DNA of 32,585 nucleotides. Source: Chrysochromulina parva. Taxonomy: Eukaryota; Haptophyta; Prymnesiales; Chrysochromulinaceae. Of the stretch, positions 8,684 to 18,463 are shown in pieces. Made by a program: the position numbers and the translations under genes. The first letter of the stretch is position 1. Every line of letters begins with the position of its first letter. The stretch lies in contig PJAB01000240.1 of assembly GCA_002887195.1 (NCBI GenBank), forward strand, positions 1 through 32,585, written 5' to 3'. The notes under the pieces were generated by a model. That model saw only the letters and a list, made by a program, of their open reading frames with translations, ran no database searches and had not been told where the DNA came from.

Positions 8684-10260
8684 TTAGCGTAAGTGAGTGC
8701 TGCGGCTCGGGCGGCTCAGCTCAGTGGCCCCGGTGCTCACACGACGGAGTGGCGTGACGCCCTTGGCCGTGTGGAGCACTGGGGTGATGCGCGCCGCCGC
8801 CGACGAGCTGTGGGATGAGCTGTGGCTCCGTTGGCATGCGGCCTCCACGTACTCAGCGCTACTGACCGCTAGGAAGCCCGACGAGACGAGCATCATGCCG
8901 AGGAGCAACGAGCCGCTGAGCCGCGCGCGGCCGCGCAGCACGTCGGAGGCCAGCGCAATTGGGATGGAGAGCGACAAGCCGACCGTCGCCACGAGCGGCG
9001 AGGAGAGGAGCATCGCCTTGGCGAGGAGCAATCAGACGTCATCAGAAGCAATCAGACGTCATCAGAGGCAATCAGACGTCATCAGAGGCAATCAGACGTC
9101 ATCAAGGGGCCATCCGGTGCGAGCATCACCTTGGCGAGGAGCACATTCGAGAGCAATCAAGAGCAATCAAGAGCAATGAAGAGCATCACCTTGGCGAGGA
9201 GCACATTCGAGAGCACGGTGCCGAGGATCGCGTTGAGAGCGAGCGCGAGCATCGTACTACTGGAGGGCAGCGCGAAGAGCTCCCAGTGGAGCAGGTGGAG
9301 CAGTGGTAGCCCGACGGCCGTGATGACACTCGTACTCAGCCCTATTAGGCCGAAGAGGTAGGGCATCGGCAGAGCTGACTCGTCGGGCAGCTCACGCTTG
9401 AGCTGGGCAGCATACCCTCCGTATAGCACCGCAGACACGAGCGAGATCGCATTGCCCTGGAGCGGCCGGGAGCCATATGCGCCGACGCTGACGCCGCCAC
9501 CCTGGAGCATGCGCAGGCCATGCGCACCGGCGCCGCTGCCACCGCCGCTACTGCTGCTGCTGCTGCCGGCGGCGCGCGCGCCGCCGCCGCCGTAGCGCAC
9601 GACGACGAGCACGCCGCAAAAGGAGATGATGGTGGCAAGGAGCTTGACGGGTCCGATGCGCTCACGTAGGAACAGCACCGAGAAGAGCAGCGTCCACAGA
9701 GACGACGACGCCGCGATAAGCGTCACCGACGAGACCGTCGACATCTCGAGCCCCAGAATGAAGCACAGCTGCGACGCGAAAAATAGCAGGCCAACGCGAG
9801 CGCCAACTGCGAGCTCGGCGAGCGGGCCGAGCGGCGCGGCGCGGAGCGACTCGTCGCCCAGGCGGGAGGTGTCACCGCTCGCGCCGTGCACGAGTTCGTA
9901 TTTGCTGCGGCAGCCGCACAGCGCGGCCCAGAGCTTCGCCGTGCGCTGCGGGTAAAAGGGAAGGTACACGTTGAGCATCGCCATCGAGAAGTATGTGACG
10001 AAGTAGGGCTTCTCGTAGTGATCGGACTCGAAGACGAAGTGCTGCATCGCCACAGACGAGGCGGTCCACAGCACGACGACGAGCAGCACGAGCAGCGCGC
10101 CAAGCACCCTCGGCGAGCACGGCAGCCGCAGCCTAGCAATGGCGCGCAGCAGCCGGACCGTCAGGGCAATGACCGTCACCAAAACGAGCCCGAGGACCGC
10201 GAGCGCGAACTTACGAAACGGGGAGTCGCCGCCGCCGTCGTCCATGTCGAGACTTCCCAA
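8684..10260 (-). CDS. SLC35F5-like drug/metabolite transporter (2 exons)
   Basis: Exons 10260-9190 and 9016-8684 give about 467 residues, stop TAA 8686-8684. A second in-frame ATG is at 10245. The protein has many hydrophobic segments, consistent with the ~10-helix DMT/EamA fold. The Glu-containing LYS-type loop PVKLL after RERIG, and LGTVLSNVLLAKAMLLSSPLVATVGLSLSIPIAL across the exon junction (quoted in two pieces: NVLLAK / AMLLSSPLVA), match the conserved C-terminal region of SLC35F-type solute carriers. The substrate is unknown. A Gly/Ser/Ala-rich loop lies in the middle (codons near 9600-9480). It is expected in an endomembrane or plasma membrane. Its 5' end faces the FOP-like gene across 153 bp. 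Confidence 0.8.
9017..9189 (-). repeat. Transporter intron with three copies of the exon junction sequence
   Basis: This 173-bp intron starts GTGATGCTC, a one-base variant of the next exon start GCGATGCTC. A 35-bp block spanning the upstream exon end and the intron start (9215-9181) is repeated perfectly 60 bp further on (9155-9121). A third 23-bp version with one mismatch forms the acceptor junction (9030-9008, GCTCCTCGCCAAG|GCGATG). So the acceptor is itself a copy of the donor-side exon end. In between is a 20-bp repeat, TGATGACGTC plus TGATTGCCTC. Confidence 0.85.
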
Positions 10261-10413
10261 AAAAGGGCTGCGGAATTCGGCGATTGCAGCTCATACCATT
10301 GGAAAAAAAGCGAGGGGCGCACCAAAAGGAGGACAGTCGCCCTTCGCCCTTGATGGTCCTCGTAATCCAGCCATCCCCAAAGCCCCCCGCGTCCCGATCG
10401 GTCGGCGGGTAGG
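10261..10413. promoter_or_regulatory. Divergent promoter region between transporter and FOP-like gene
   Basis: A 153-bp gap separates the two start codons. It must hold the 5' leaders and promoter elements of both genes unless they are transcribed from inside each other. It contains an AT-richer patch (ATTGGAAAAAAAGC near 10299). No recognised motif was identified. Confidence 0.35.
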
Positions 10414-12432
10414 ATGCTCGCGCTGTCCCCTCGCTCCATCGACCTGGCCTCGGCGCCAATAGAGGACGTGGCCGCCGCCATACGCACCACCCTGACGGAG
10501 CAGGGTGCGCTGCAGCGCGTGCGAGCGACGCTGCGAGCCCATGTGTACAGCGCACTGATGGCCTCGGAGCCTCGGCCGGCAGCGCCAAACCTCGCGGCGA
10601 CCTCATCGGGGAAGCTTGCGCTCGCTGTCATAGACGACTTTTTGCAGTTCCACAGCCTCGAGAGCACCGCATCCACGGCGGCTGTCGAGGTGATCGGTTG
10701 GAGCGAGCGCTCGCTCGTCGCCGACGCGGCCGCGGAGCTGCGGCTGCCGCACTCGCAACAGCCGCTGCTTCTCCAACTGCTCGAGGCGCACCTCGCGCAT
10801 GCGGGAGATGCGGCTGCCGGCAAGACGGCTGCCGCCAGGAGGCCTCCCGTCATCGTCGCACCCGCTCCCGCCGCGCCCGCGCCCCTCGCCGCCGCTCCCG
10901 CCTCGCCAGTCGCGGCCCTAGAGCCGGCTGAGCCTCCGAGCGCCGCCTCGTCACCGCTCTCTTCGTCGGCGGCCTCAATGGCGGATAGTGTTCTCTCGAG
11001 CAGCGGCGGCGGCGGCAGCGTTGGCGGCGGCGGAGCGCGCGCCCGCGGCAGCACGCTGCCTCCCGTTGGTGGAGGCGGTGGCGCGGGCGGTGCGGGCGGT
11101 ACCGGCAAGCTGCTGCCGAGCCTGGCTCCTCTCCGCGCCCGGGACAATAGCGGCGCCTCCGCAGAAGATGAGTGGGTACGTGATCGGCGGCTCGAGGATG
11201 AGGAGCGCGAGGCGGCCCGGCGAAAGGTGGCGGCCGAGGAGGCGGAGAGGGAGAGGGCGGCGGCGGCCAAGGCGGCGGCCGAGGCCGAGGCCAAGGCAGC
11301 GGCCGAGGCGAAGGCCAAATCGGACGAGGTGGAACGCAAAGCGGCCGAAGTGAAACGACTGCTTGCGGAAGCTGAGGAGGCCAAGAAGGCGGAGGATGAG
11401 AAGATGAGCGCACGTGTGTCGGGCCGAGGCATGGGCGGCGGCGGCTCGCTGTGGGGCGAGGACGAGAAGCTGAATGCTCCGAGCTCGGGTCGGCGCGCGG
11501 GCGGGGGCGGCGGCCTCGATGCGTTCATGGCCAAGGAGACGGAGAAGCAGCAGGTGGCGGAGCGGCGCGGTGCGACGGGCATGGGCGGCCTCGATGCGTT
11601 CATGAAGAGGCAACAGGCGGCGAGCGGCGTGAGCGCGCCCGAGTCGGACGTGTTAGGCGGCGGCGCAGCGGCAGAGGCGCCCTCGACGTCCTTGTTCACG
11701 GGGGCGGCGGGAGGGGCTCGGGGGCTGCCGCCGCCGGTCGACGGTCGGCGCGCGCCCGTTCTGAGCAAGCCCGGAGGTACGGAGGGCAAGCCCACGGCCG
11801 CCAGGGGCGCGGCGGCGGAGTCGGAGCTTAAAGCGGCGGCCGTGCCAAATTTGGGAGCCGTTCCAAATTTGGGAGCCGCACCAAATTTGGGAGCCGCACC
11901 AAACTTGGAGCGCTCCAATGTGTCCAACGCCGCCAAGCACGCGGCTGCGCTGGCGGAGGATTCGGATGCGTCCATCGAGCTCGCTGGCGAGACGGACGAC
12001 GACGAGGACAATGTGGGGCTCAGCCGATCGATGGGCTCTGTCGGCTCGATCAACTCAAGCCCAGGCAGCGCCAAGGGGCGGGTCAGTGGCGTGGGGGCGC
12101 TCGGCACGGCGCTGACCGGTAGCAGCGCCGTGGCGAAGCCGCGCTCGGCGTTTGCTCTTGCGGCCGAATCGGATGACGAGGATGACGGCACGGTGCTCGG
12201 CCCCGTACGTGCTGCCAAGAGTGCGACCGCCCCCGCCAAGCGCCACGCCGGGCTGCCCGACACGGCGCCGAAGCCTGCCTTCAGGTTCGACGACGAGCCG
12301 AAACCGAAGGCCGTGTACAAGGCGCCGCCGCCGCCACAGCCCACCATTGATGACGAGCCCGCCGAGGAAGTGGACGACATCGAGGTGATCTCGGACATCG
12401 AGATTGAGGACGACGGAGGGGACGCATGGTGA
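10414..12432 (+). CDS. FOP/CEP43-like LisH centriolar protein
   Basis: A single open frame of 672 residues, stop TGA 12430-12432. The N-terminus reads like the FOP/OFD1/FOR20 dimerisation module: a helix with LRAHVYSALM (residues ~41-50) followed by LisH-like VIDDFLQFHSLESTAS (~72-87). A Glu/Ala/Lys coiled coil follows (~255-330), then Ser/Gly/Ala-rich linkers, a four-times-repeated PNLGA segment, and an acidic C-terminus with EEVDDIEVISDIEIED. FOP has the same order: N-terminal dimer domain, low complexity, acidic tail. Known family members act at centriole subdistal appendages or basal bodies. Orthology rests on this layout and weak motif matches, so a generic LisH protein is the alternative. 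A further 3' exon cannot be excluded, because the stop overlaps a GTGAGA donor-like word. Confidence 0.6.
   Translation: MLALSPRSIDLASAPIEDVAAAIRTTLTEQGALQRVRATLRAHVYSALMASEPRPAAPNLAATSSGKLALAVIDDFLQFHSLESTASTAAVEVIGWSERSLVADAAAELRLPHSQQPLLLQLLEAHLAHAGDAAAGKTAAARRPPVIVAPAPAAPAPLAAAPASPVAALEPAEPPSAASSPLSSSAASMADSVLSSSGGGGSVGGGGARARGSTLPPVGGGGGAGGAGGTGKLLPSLAPLRARDNSGASAEDEWVRDRRLEDEEREAARRKVAAEEAERERAAAAKAAAEAEAKAAAEAKAKSDEVERKAAEVKRLLAEAEEAKKAEDEKMSARVSGRGMGGGGSLWGEDEKLNAPSSGRRAGGGGGLDAFMAKETEKQQVAERRGATGMGGLDAFMKRQQAASGVSAPESDVLGGGAAAEAPSTSLFTGAAGGARGLPPPVDGRRAPVLSKPGGTEGKPTAARGAAAESELKAAAVPNLGAVPNLGAAPNLGAAPNLERSNVSNAAKHAAALAEDSDASIELAGETDDDEDNVGLSRSMGSVGSINSSPGSAKGRVSGVGALGTALTGSSAVAKPRSAFALAAESDDEDDGTVLGPVRAAKSATAPAKRHAGLPDTAPKPAFRFDDEPKPKAVYKAPPPPQPTIDDEPAEEVDDIEVISDIEIEDDGGDAW
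11841..11911 (+). repeat. 18-bp coding tandem repeat with palindromic CCAAATTTGG core
   Basis: Four in-frame copies encode (A/V)PNLGA in the FOP-like protein. Three copies contain the perfect palindrome CCAAATTTGG, which also fits the CC(A/T)6GG CArG pattern; the fourth has one change. Being coding, it need not be regulatory. Confidence 0.8.
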
Positions 12433-12934
12433 GAGCGCGCCGTGGTGAGCGGACGCGCCGTGGTGAGCGGACGCGCCGTGGTGAGCGTGAGCGGCAGAGG
12501 CTTCGAGCAAGGCAGGACCTCCGAGGGCGACCGCAGCTCCGCATGTTGAGCGCATGCATGGACCGAGTCGGACGCATGCATGGACCGAGACGGACGCATG
12601 CCTTGATCGAGTCGCAGCTCCGCATGTTCAGCGCATGCATGGACCGAGTCGGACGAGAGGCCGCTTCGTCCCTGATCATCCGTTCAACCGTTGTCGCATT
12701 CCAGATTCCAAGAACAGCAGCGAGTCGCAGTTGCGTGAGGCGCATGAGCCATGACGTTCGCGGAGACCTATGTGCGTCTCTTGTGTGTATCGATGTGTGT
12801 ACTGTGACAGCTTCACCGACGAGGAGGATTGGGGGCGTGTTGTCTTAACCATAATCTTAATTGACCTACGAGACTACGAGTAGTACATGGTAAGACCACT
12901 CAAACGTAGCCTCTGATGATGCAAGAGTTAGGAC
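12433..12934. other. Repeat-rich intergenic/3' UTR region
   Basis: No gene is recognised. Immediately after the FOP-like stop come three 18-bp units containing GCGCCGTGGTGAGC (about 12437-12488). This is the reverse complement of the core shared by the family A introns. A 40-bp direct repeat follows (12533-12572 and 12614-12653, one mismatch), rich in GCGCATGCATGGACC. The remainder (about 12760-12930) is AT-richer and unremarkable. Confidence 0.55.
12437..12488 (-). repeat. Three tandem copies of the family A intron core, inverted relative to the gene
   Basis: On the minus strand each 18-bp unit reads GCTCACCACGGCGC plus four bases, the same word found at the heart of five introns in this window. 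Here it follows a stop codon on the plus strand, so it is antisense to the adjacent gene. Confidence 0.6.
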
Positions 12935-13381
12935 TTAGGTCCTAAGCGGTCGGTGTGAATTAGCACCACGCCCCATCGGCCGATGTCTGCCGTTGGCTCT
13001 TTGCCGTTGTCGGCCCTTTGGTGGTACTCCGAGGATGTCTGCTGGTCGCGCTCGGAGGAGCTGCGAATCGTACGCCACGGCTGTCATGTTCACGTCCATT
13101 CTCGAACTCGAGTTGGTCACCTCCGTTGGCTCGTACAAGGCGATCGCGACGCATGCGCAGATGATCGCGATCAAAGCAATGCAGCAGATGGCCAGAAAGG
13201 CGCGCGTCTTGAAGCACTGTGCGTCGCGCTCCTTCTGTGTTGGGACGCGCTGCCAGCCGCGTTTGCGCATGAGCTCGGCAATGCGTGCCTCCTCAGCAGC
13301 ATCGTCATCGCGCTCCCAAAACTCGGATTCAGACGCGGTCGGCCCACTGGCCAGCGAGGACGCGCTTCTGTTCATGCGCAT
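12935..13381 (-). CDS. Small single-pass membrane protein of unknown function
   Basis: 148 residues from ATG 13381 (another ATG two codons later at 13375); the frame is open further upstream to 13543 but that part looks non-coding. Residues ~17-60 are charged and helical (ERDDDAAEEARIAEL, then KRGWQRVPTQKERDAQ). Residues ~61-83 form a strong hydrophobic segment (AFLAICCIALIAIICAC) with four Cys. The C-terminal ~65 residues are polar, with possible N-glycosylation sites NSS and NMT right after the membrane, which would favour a lumenal or extracellular C-terminus. The last part is Arg-rich. I do not recognise a family. It lies downstream of the DEAD-box gene on the same strand, about 265 bp away. 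Confidence 0.5.
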   Translation of the reverse strand: MRMNRSASSLASGPTASESEFWERDDDAAEEARIAELMRKRGWQRVPTQKERDAQCFKTRAFLAICCIALIAIICACVAIALYEPTEVTNSSSRMDVNMTAVAYDSQLLRARPADILGVPPKGRQRQRANGRHRPMGRGANSHRPLRT

Positions 13382-13645
13382 GCACGTCGCTCTGAGGGCC
13401 CTCGAATGAGTCTCGAATGGACACGCTTGTGGAAGCGTCAAGCCGAAGCCGCACGAGACCCTTGCTTCGGACGGATTGAAACACGGCACAAGGTGTCGCG
13501 GGACAGAGCGAAACTTGTCCAAATTAGGCAAGTTTCGTGACAAGGCATGGTGTAGTTTCCGTCGATGTAGATATGCAGACCCACTTACAGTTGACCTGAC
13601 TTACCTGACGTTCGGGCAAACGTTCGGGCCCTCGTGGCAAGTGTT

Positions 13646-15817
13646 TCATGACTCTACACGCCGTCTGCGGCCAGCGCCACGCGCGTCGCCGCCGCCGTCG
13701 CCACCGCGTCCGCCGCCATCGCCGCCGCGCCCTCCTCGGCCCGCCGCACCGGCAGGCGCTCGGCGAGTAAATGCCCCAGGCGTTCGGCGAGTGAAGGCCC
13801 CTCGGGCGCGGCCGCCGCCTCTCGCGCCCGATGCACCCTCACCGGAAGCCCTGGGGTTTCGTCCAAGCGCCGCGCCGGGCGCCTCACCGGATGCCCTGGG
13901 GTTTCGTCCAAGCGCCGCGCCGGGTGCCGAGCCTGTGGAACGGCCACTCCCCCCTCCACCGACGACGCCATCCACGCCCCTCCCCCCTGGGAAGGCGGCT
14001 GAGCCGGCGCCGATGCGCATACCGCCCGGCCCGCGCGCGAGTGGCTGCAGCTCCGTCGCGGCGCGCTGCTTCACCATGCGCACGTGCTCATCCCCCGCCG
14101 CCACCAGATCCTTGCGCTGCTTCTGAGCGTCGCGGATTGCCCGCACGAGCTCAAGGTCGCTCTTGGTGACGAGATTCGTCACGGTGCCCGACTTACCGGC
14201 ACGCGCGGTGCGCCCGCAGCGATGGACGTAGTCGGTGGCGCTCTTGGCGAAATCAAATTGGACCACGTGGCTCACCTGTGGGGAAGGGGAGAGGGTGAGG
14301 GCGCCGTGGTGAGCACTTGCATGCGCGCGCGATGGACCAGCGTCTAATTGGGCCACGTGGCTTACATCCAGCTGGTCCAGCCCGCGGGCAGCAAGGTCCG
14401 TCGTCACCAGCACGTGCGCCTCCCCGCTCGTGAAGCGCGCGAAGTTGGCGGCGCGCTCGTTGGCAGGCACCGCGCCGTGGTAGTTGGCGGTCGCGTAACC
14501 CTCCTCCGTGAGGGTATGGTCGACGAAGCGGGCAGACTCCTTTGAGTTGCAGAAGAGCACCACACGGCCGAGGGACGGGCGGCCACCCTCACCCGGCACT
14601 CCGAAGAGGTCCTTGAGAGCATTCACCTGATGAGGGGGGCCATCAGATCTCATCAGGCGCAATCAACGGCCATCAGTCCTTGAGCATTCACCTGATGAGG
14701 AGGGTAATGGAGGTCGATCGAGATGCAATCAGATGCAATCAGATGCTCTCAGACGCGCTCAGACGCGCTCGGAGGCACTCAGATGCAATCCGCCGGCGCT
14801 CATCCCGCCAGCGCCCATCCAGCCAGCGCTCATTCAACCGGCGCTCAGACAGCCCGCGCTCACCTTGGCATCGGGCCCGTTGCACGTTAGGAAGCGCTGC
14901 TCGAGGGTAGGCGGCACCATGTGGTTGCCCGCGAGCATGAGCTGACGCGCGCCACCGAGCCAGCGCTCGTACAGCGCGAGCGCACTCTGCGGGTGCGTCG
15001 CGCCTACGGCGAGGTGCTGCACGGCACCGCATACGTCCGCGCGCTTGTCCGCGCTCAGGTCACGCGTGGTCACCTTCAGGACTGCGTCAAGGTCGGCACC
15101 GAAGCCGGCCTCGAACATAGTGTCGACCTCGTCGAGGATGACGTGGCGCACGTCGCCCAGGTACAGATCGCCCTGCTCGATCAGCTTGAGCAACCGGCCG
15201 GGCGTCGCCACGAGCAAGTCGACGGACCGCTCGAGCTTCTTACGCTGCGCGCCGTCGGGCACGCCGCCGCTGACCACCTCGACGCTGAGCTTGGCGTGGT
15301 GCGAGAGCTGCTTGGCCACGCTGTGCACCTGCATCGCGAGCTCGCGAGTGGGCACGAGCACCACCGCGCGCGGCCGCTTGGGCTTCGCGCGCCCCGCGAG
15401 GGCCGACTCGTCGTCCTTGATGCTCTGCATCGTGGGCACGAGGTACGTGAGCGTCTTGCCCGAGCCCGTCTGCGCGCCCAGGATGAGGCTCTCGCGACCG
15501 AGAATGGCCGGAATTGCAAAGTTCTGCAGCTCATTCGGCTTGTGCACGCCCGCGGCGTCCAGCGCCGCGCACAGCTCCTCGCGCACTCCGAGCGCAGCGA
15601 ACGCCGAAGGCGTGGCCGCGGTGGCGGACACGCAGCGGATGGGTGCCCGCGGGGCGCACCCCGTGACGAAGAGCCCGGGGGCGAGCGCCATCGAGCAAGT
15701 GAGGTGCACGGCGTGGCCGGATGCTGCCAGCAGCATGAGCGTGATGGGCGTGCGACGTCGCAGCATGGACGTCATCAATGGACGAAGTGCGTCCTTCGAA
15801 TGAAACTTCCTCCCCAA
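13646..15817 (-). CDS. DEAD-box RNA helicase, DEVD variant, possibly organellar (3 exons)
   Basis: Exons 15817-14864, 14626-14366, 14275-13646 give about 614 residues, stop TGA 13648-13646. Visible helicase motifs: Q-motif PNELQNFAIP, motif I AQTGSGKT, Ia VPTRELA, Ib TPGR, II DEVD (rather than DEAD), TTDLAARGLD (motif V region), and VI HRCGRTARAG. The stretch between ATGs at 15775/15766 and the helicase core (MLRRRTPITLMLLAA...) looks like a signal or targeting peptide, so import into the plastid or mitochondrion is possible; a start at 15775 or 15766 may be better than 15817. The C-terminus is an RGG/GGDGG-rich tail, typical of RNA binding. Plant organellar DEAD proteins with DEVD exist, but specific orthology is not claimed. 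ATP-dependent RNA remodelling is expected. Confidence 0.85.
14276..14365 (-). mobile_element. Family A introner in the DEAD-box gene (intron 2)
   Basis: A 90-bp intron. Its first 23 bases (14365-14343) match the first 23 bases of exon 3 (14275-14253) with three mismatches. The remaining body has GCATGCAAGTGCTCACC, then ACGGCGCC, then a pyrimidine run ending CCCCACAG. The exon copy encodes VSHVVQFDF, the expected DEAD-box segment; the intron copy reads VSHVAQLDA. Length is 3n and the frame stays open. Confidence 0.85.
14627..14863 (-). repeat. DEAD-box intron 1 with an internal exon-start copy
   Basis: A 237-bp intron made of short GATGC/CAATC-type words (GAGCGCCGG and GATTGCATCT arrays). Near its 3' end a copy of the exon 2 start (GTGAATGCTC-AAGGAC at 14691-14671, against exon 14626-14606) follows a CCTCATCAG, and a second CCTCATCAG precedes the real exon. 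This is the same nested layout as kinesin intron 3 and ASCC3 intron 19. Confidence 0.75.
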
Positions 15818-17959
15818 ACCCCCGAGATCGGCTTCAGATCAAGTTCAAGTTCAAGTCAAGTCAAGTCAAGTCTGGTCTGTTGTTCATGTAGTGACTTGAT
15901 TCGACTTGCTTCAGATCAGTCTACAGTTGTGCGTGCGTCTGGTCAAAAAAGGACCTCATAATATCCCGGGGCCGCGCGTTTACATGACTTCTGCAACAGG
16001 CCAGCAAGCGGAGTGTGTGAGAAAATTTCAAACGGACAATTTCAAACGGAGTGCACCTGATGGGCTCTTGCACCTTTTCATGATGGGCCTGCTGGTCGTG
16101 AAGCGGAAAATCTACAACATCAAATCCACTGAGCTCGGTGAGCTGGAAACGCGGCGGCGTACTTCCATGACCATGTGGCGGAGGGCGGCACAACATGTTC
16201 CCAAAGCTGGATTGGAAACGGCGCTTGATCCCAAACTAGCGCAGGCCTTCAGCCGACGCTGATGGCCGCGCTAAATGCATGCCAGCACGCCACCATCAGC
16301 AGCCCAGCACCCTTTGCCCAGCACTCAGATCTCAGTGGCCGCAGAACCTGTCCAGCAGGCGGGGCTGCCGCCCAAGTCCCTCGCAGAGTCCTGCAAATCA
16401 TTTGACACGAGCAGCAGCAGCAGCACAGCAGCAGCAGTACAGCAGCGGCGCCGGCGCGAGCAGCATTCAGACTAAATACAAGGTGAACCCGTGCGGGGCC
16501 AAAGCTGGTTTTAAGACTGCCAAGATTACCGAACGTTCTGGCCATCTGGGGCCTAAGCCACCCCTATGGCCAGTCCCACTTGCCACTGGACAGTGGTTCA
16601 CTTCATCCTTTGAACCATGCAGGTTGCTGGCTCGGCTTTCAAGGCCAGCAGGCGTAAGACAAGGCCGACGTTCTGGAAGCACGCCACGCGTCTTCCTCGG
16701 GTTATGCCCAGGCGGAGACATACTGCCGGCCCCACGGAGTTGAAGGTGAAGCTTGAGCTGCCGCAGCGCTCCACCTTCACAGGGGTGAGGCTGTGGCCGC
16801 CAGAGGGAGCTCTCTATGGGAGAAGCTCAAGTCATTCTGTTATTAATATGGGAGAATCAGAGCTTGCCCAAGCTCTTATGCAGGTTGCAATACCCCCCCC
16901 AACCGCCACCTCATTACTGGTGGCGCTGGATGTGACACAACAACAGCCTGGTTCCAAGCATCCGGACCCCCGTCACCGAATCCTCCACCTCCACCTCCAC
17001 CTCCACCACCGCTGCCCCCGCCAGCACCGCCGCCGCCATCGCGTGCGTGCCAAGACCAGCGCCAAGTTCTGGCAAGGGCCTCGCTGAGCAAAGGCGGCTC
17101 GAAAATGCGGCCGGCAAGACAAGGGCTCTCACACAGATCCGGACGTTGTTGAAATGTCCCTATGGCATGCCTTCGTGCAACCGGAAGTCGACGGCAGGAC
17201 TGATTCTCGAGCTTAGAGAACAAGAACCATCAGGAACGCAATCAAAATATGCTGGTGTGAGTATCGTCGGATGGTTATCGGATGGTCAAAGGATTTGTTT
17301 TGTACCTCGATTAGTGGCAGAAACCAAGTCTACCATTCGGCGGAGATGGCGGCGCTCGACCGAGCATCTGCGGGGGTCCTGTCCGAGTATCGTCAAGGCG
17401 TGCGCTGTGCTGCGCGAGTTCCAGCAGTCTAATTGCTACGAGCCGGGCGCAAAGGCCGTGCGAGGCGCACAAATGCAACGGCTCATCGATGTTGCTGGCC
17501 TCGCGGGGATCTGCTGGATCGCATACGATGTTCTGGCGGAGGACGAGGTCTGGAGTGTGCCGACCGGCATTCGCTCAGCTGGGCATCGACAACCCAAGGC
17601 AGGAGTCAGATCTGAAGCGGCGGCGCAAGTTTGAGAAGTGGAGGAAAAAGCTCACGGACTGGGCGGTTGCTGAGCGGGCGGCAACTGGGCAGTTCCTGAG
17701 CGGGCGGCGACTGCGGACGAGGCCGCCGCCGAGGGGCTCGTGCTCGTGTCGTCAAACAACGAGAGTGGCTGTCAAAAGTACGTGACCAGAGGTGTCCCAC
17801 TGAGATCAAGTCGACGCGCTCGTGGACAATCTGGCGAGATGGCCTCCTCAGCAACCCTGCTTTCCATCCCTCACCTCACCCGAAATCACCCCCCCTTTTC
17901 CCCCCCTTCCCCATCGCATGCATGCGGTTTCCCCACATTGACACACAACGTGACGCATT
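15818..17959. other. 2.1-kb region without a recognised gene
   Basis: This lies between the divergent starts of the DEAD-box and ASCC3 genes. It is less GC-rich than its neighbours. It contains (TCAAG)n-like words at 15840-15875, a doubled AATTTCAAACGGA near 16022-16048, a CAG-rich stretch at 16410-16450, and (CCTCCA)n at 16983-17010. Several open frames exist (15906-16262, 16617-17087, 17047-17634, 17489-17785, plus), none with a recognised domain. It may hold a fast-evolving gene with introns, a decayed element, or only regulatory sequence. Confidence 0.4.
17047..17785 (+). pseudogene. Possible unknown coding region split between two frames
   Basis: One frame (17047-17634) contains protein-like text such as YAGVSIVGWLSDGQRICF and GICWIAYDVLAEDEVW. 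A second frame (17489-17785) continues with KRRRKFEKWRKKLTDWAV before a stop. The switch of protein-like composition near 17560-17600 could mean an unspotted intron, a frameshift in a decayed gene, or chance. I do not recognise any family, and confidence that this is coding at all is low. Confidence 0.2.
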
Positions 17960-18428
17960 GTGGCGTCGCCGTCGTGTGGGGCTTTCACAATGGAGACTCT
18001 CAGCACGCTCCTCCATGCGAACACGCCCGACCTGCACGACTGGCGAACGCGCCGCCTTCGCATCTTACGGCTGCGCCGCGCCGCGGCAACGCCCACTGGC
18101 AGCGCTCCAAAGAGCTTCTCCGAGCTCGCCGGCGTGTCGCAGAGGACTCCGGGCTACGCGGAGCAGGCCGACAACTATCATCGCTTCCTTGGCGCTGTGA
18201 ATGCCGCACTCGGCGGCGAATCGCCGCCCGATGAGGTGGCGCATGCTGCTGCCTCCGCCTTCCGCGCGCTGCAGGCTCTTCCCGAGCCAACTGCAGAGGC
18301 CGCGGCCACCAAGCCGCCCGGGATCAGTGCGCACGGCCCTCCTGGACTGGCGGCGCCGACCGCGCAGATCAGCCGCCAGACGATGCAGCACGCGCGCGGT
18401 CTTCTCACTGGTGGTGCCGTCAGTGGCA

Positions 18429-18463
<35 letters not shown>

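Noticed and set aside
10176..12599. An 807-residue minus-strand frame opposite the FOP-like gene
   Set aside because: The composition is Ser/Ala/Pro/Arg low complexity, there is no domain, and it overlaps the better supported plus-strand gene and the transporter start.
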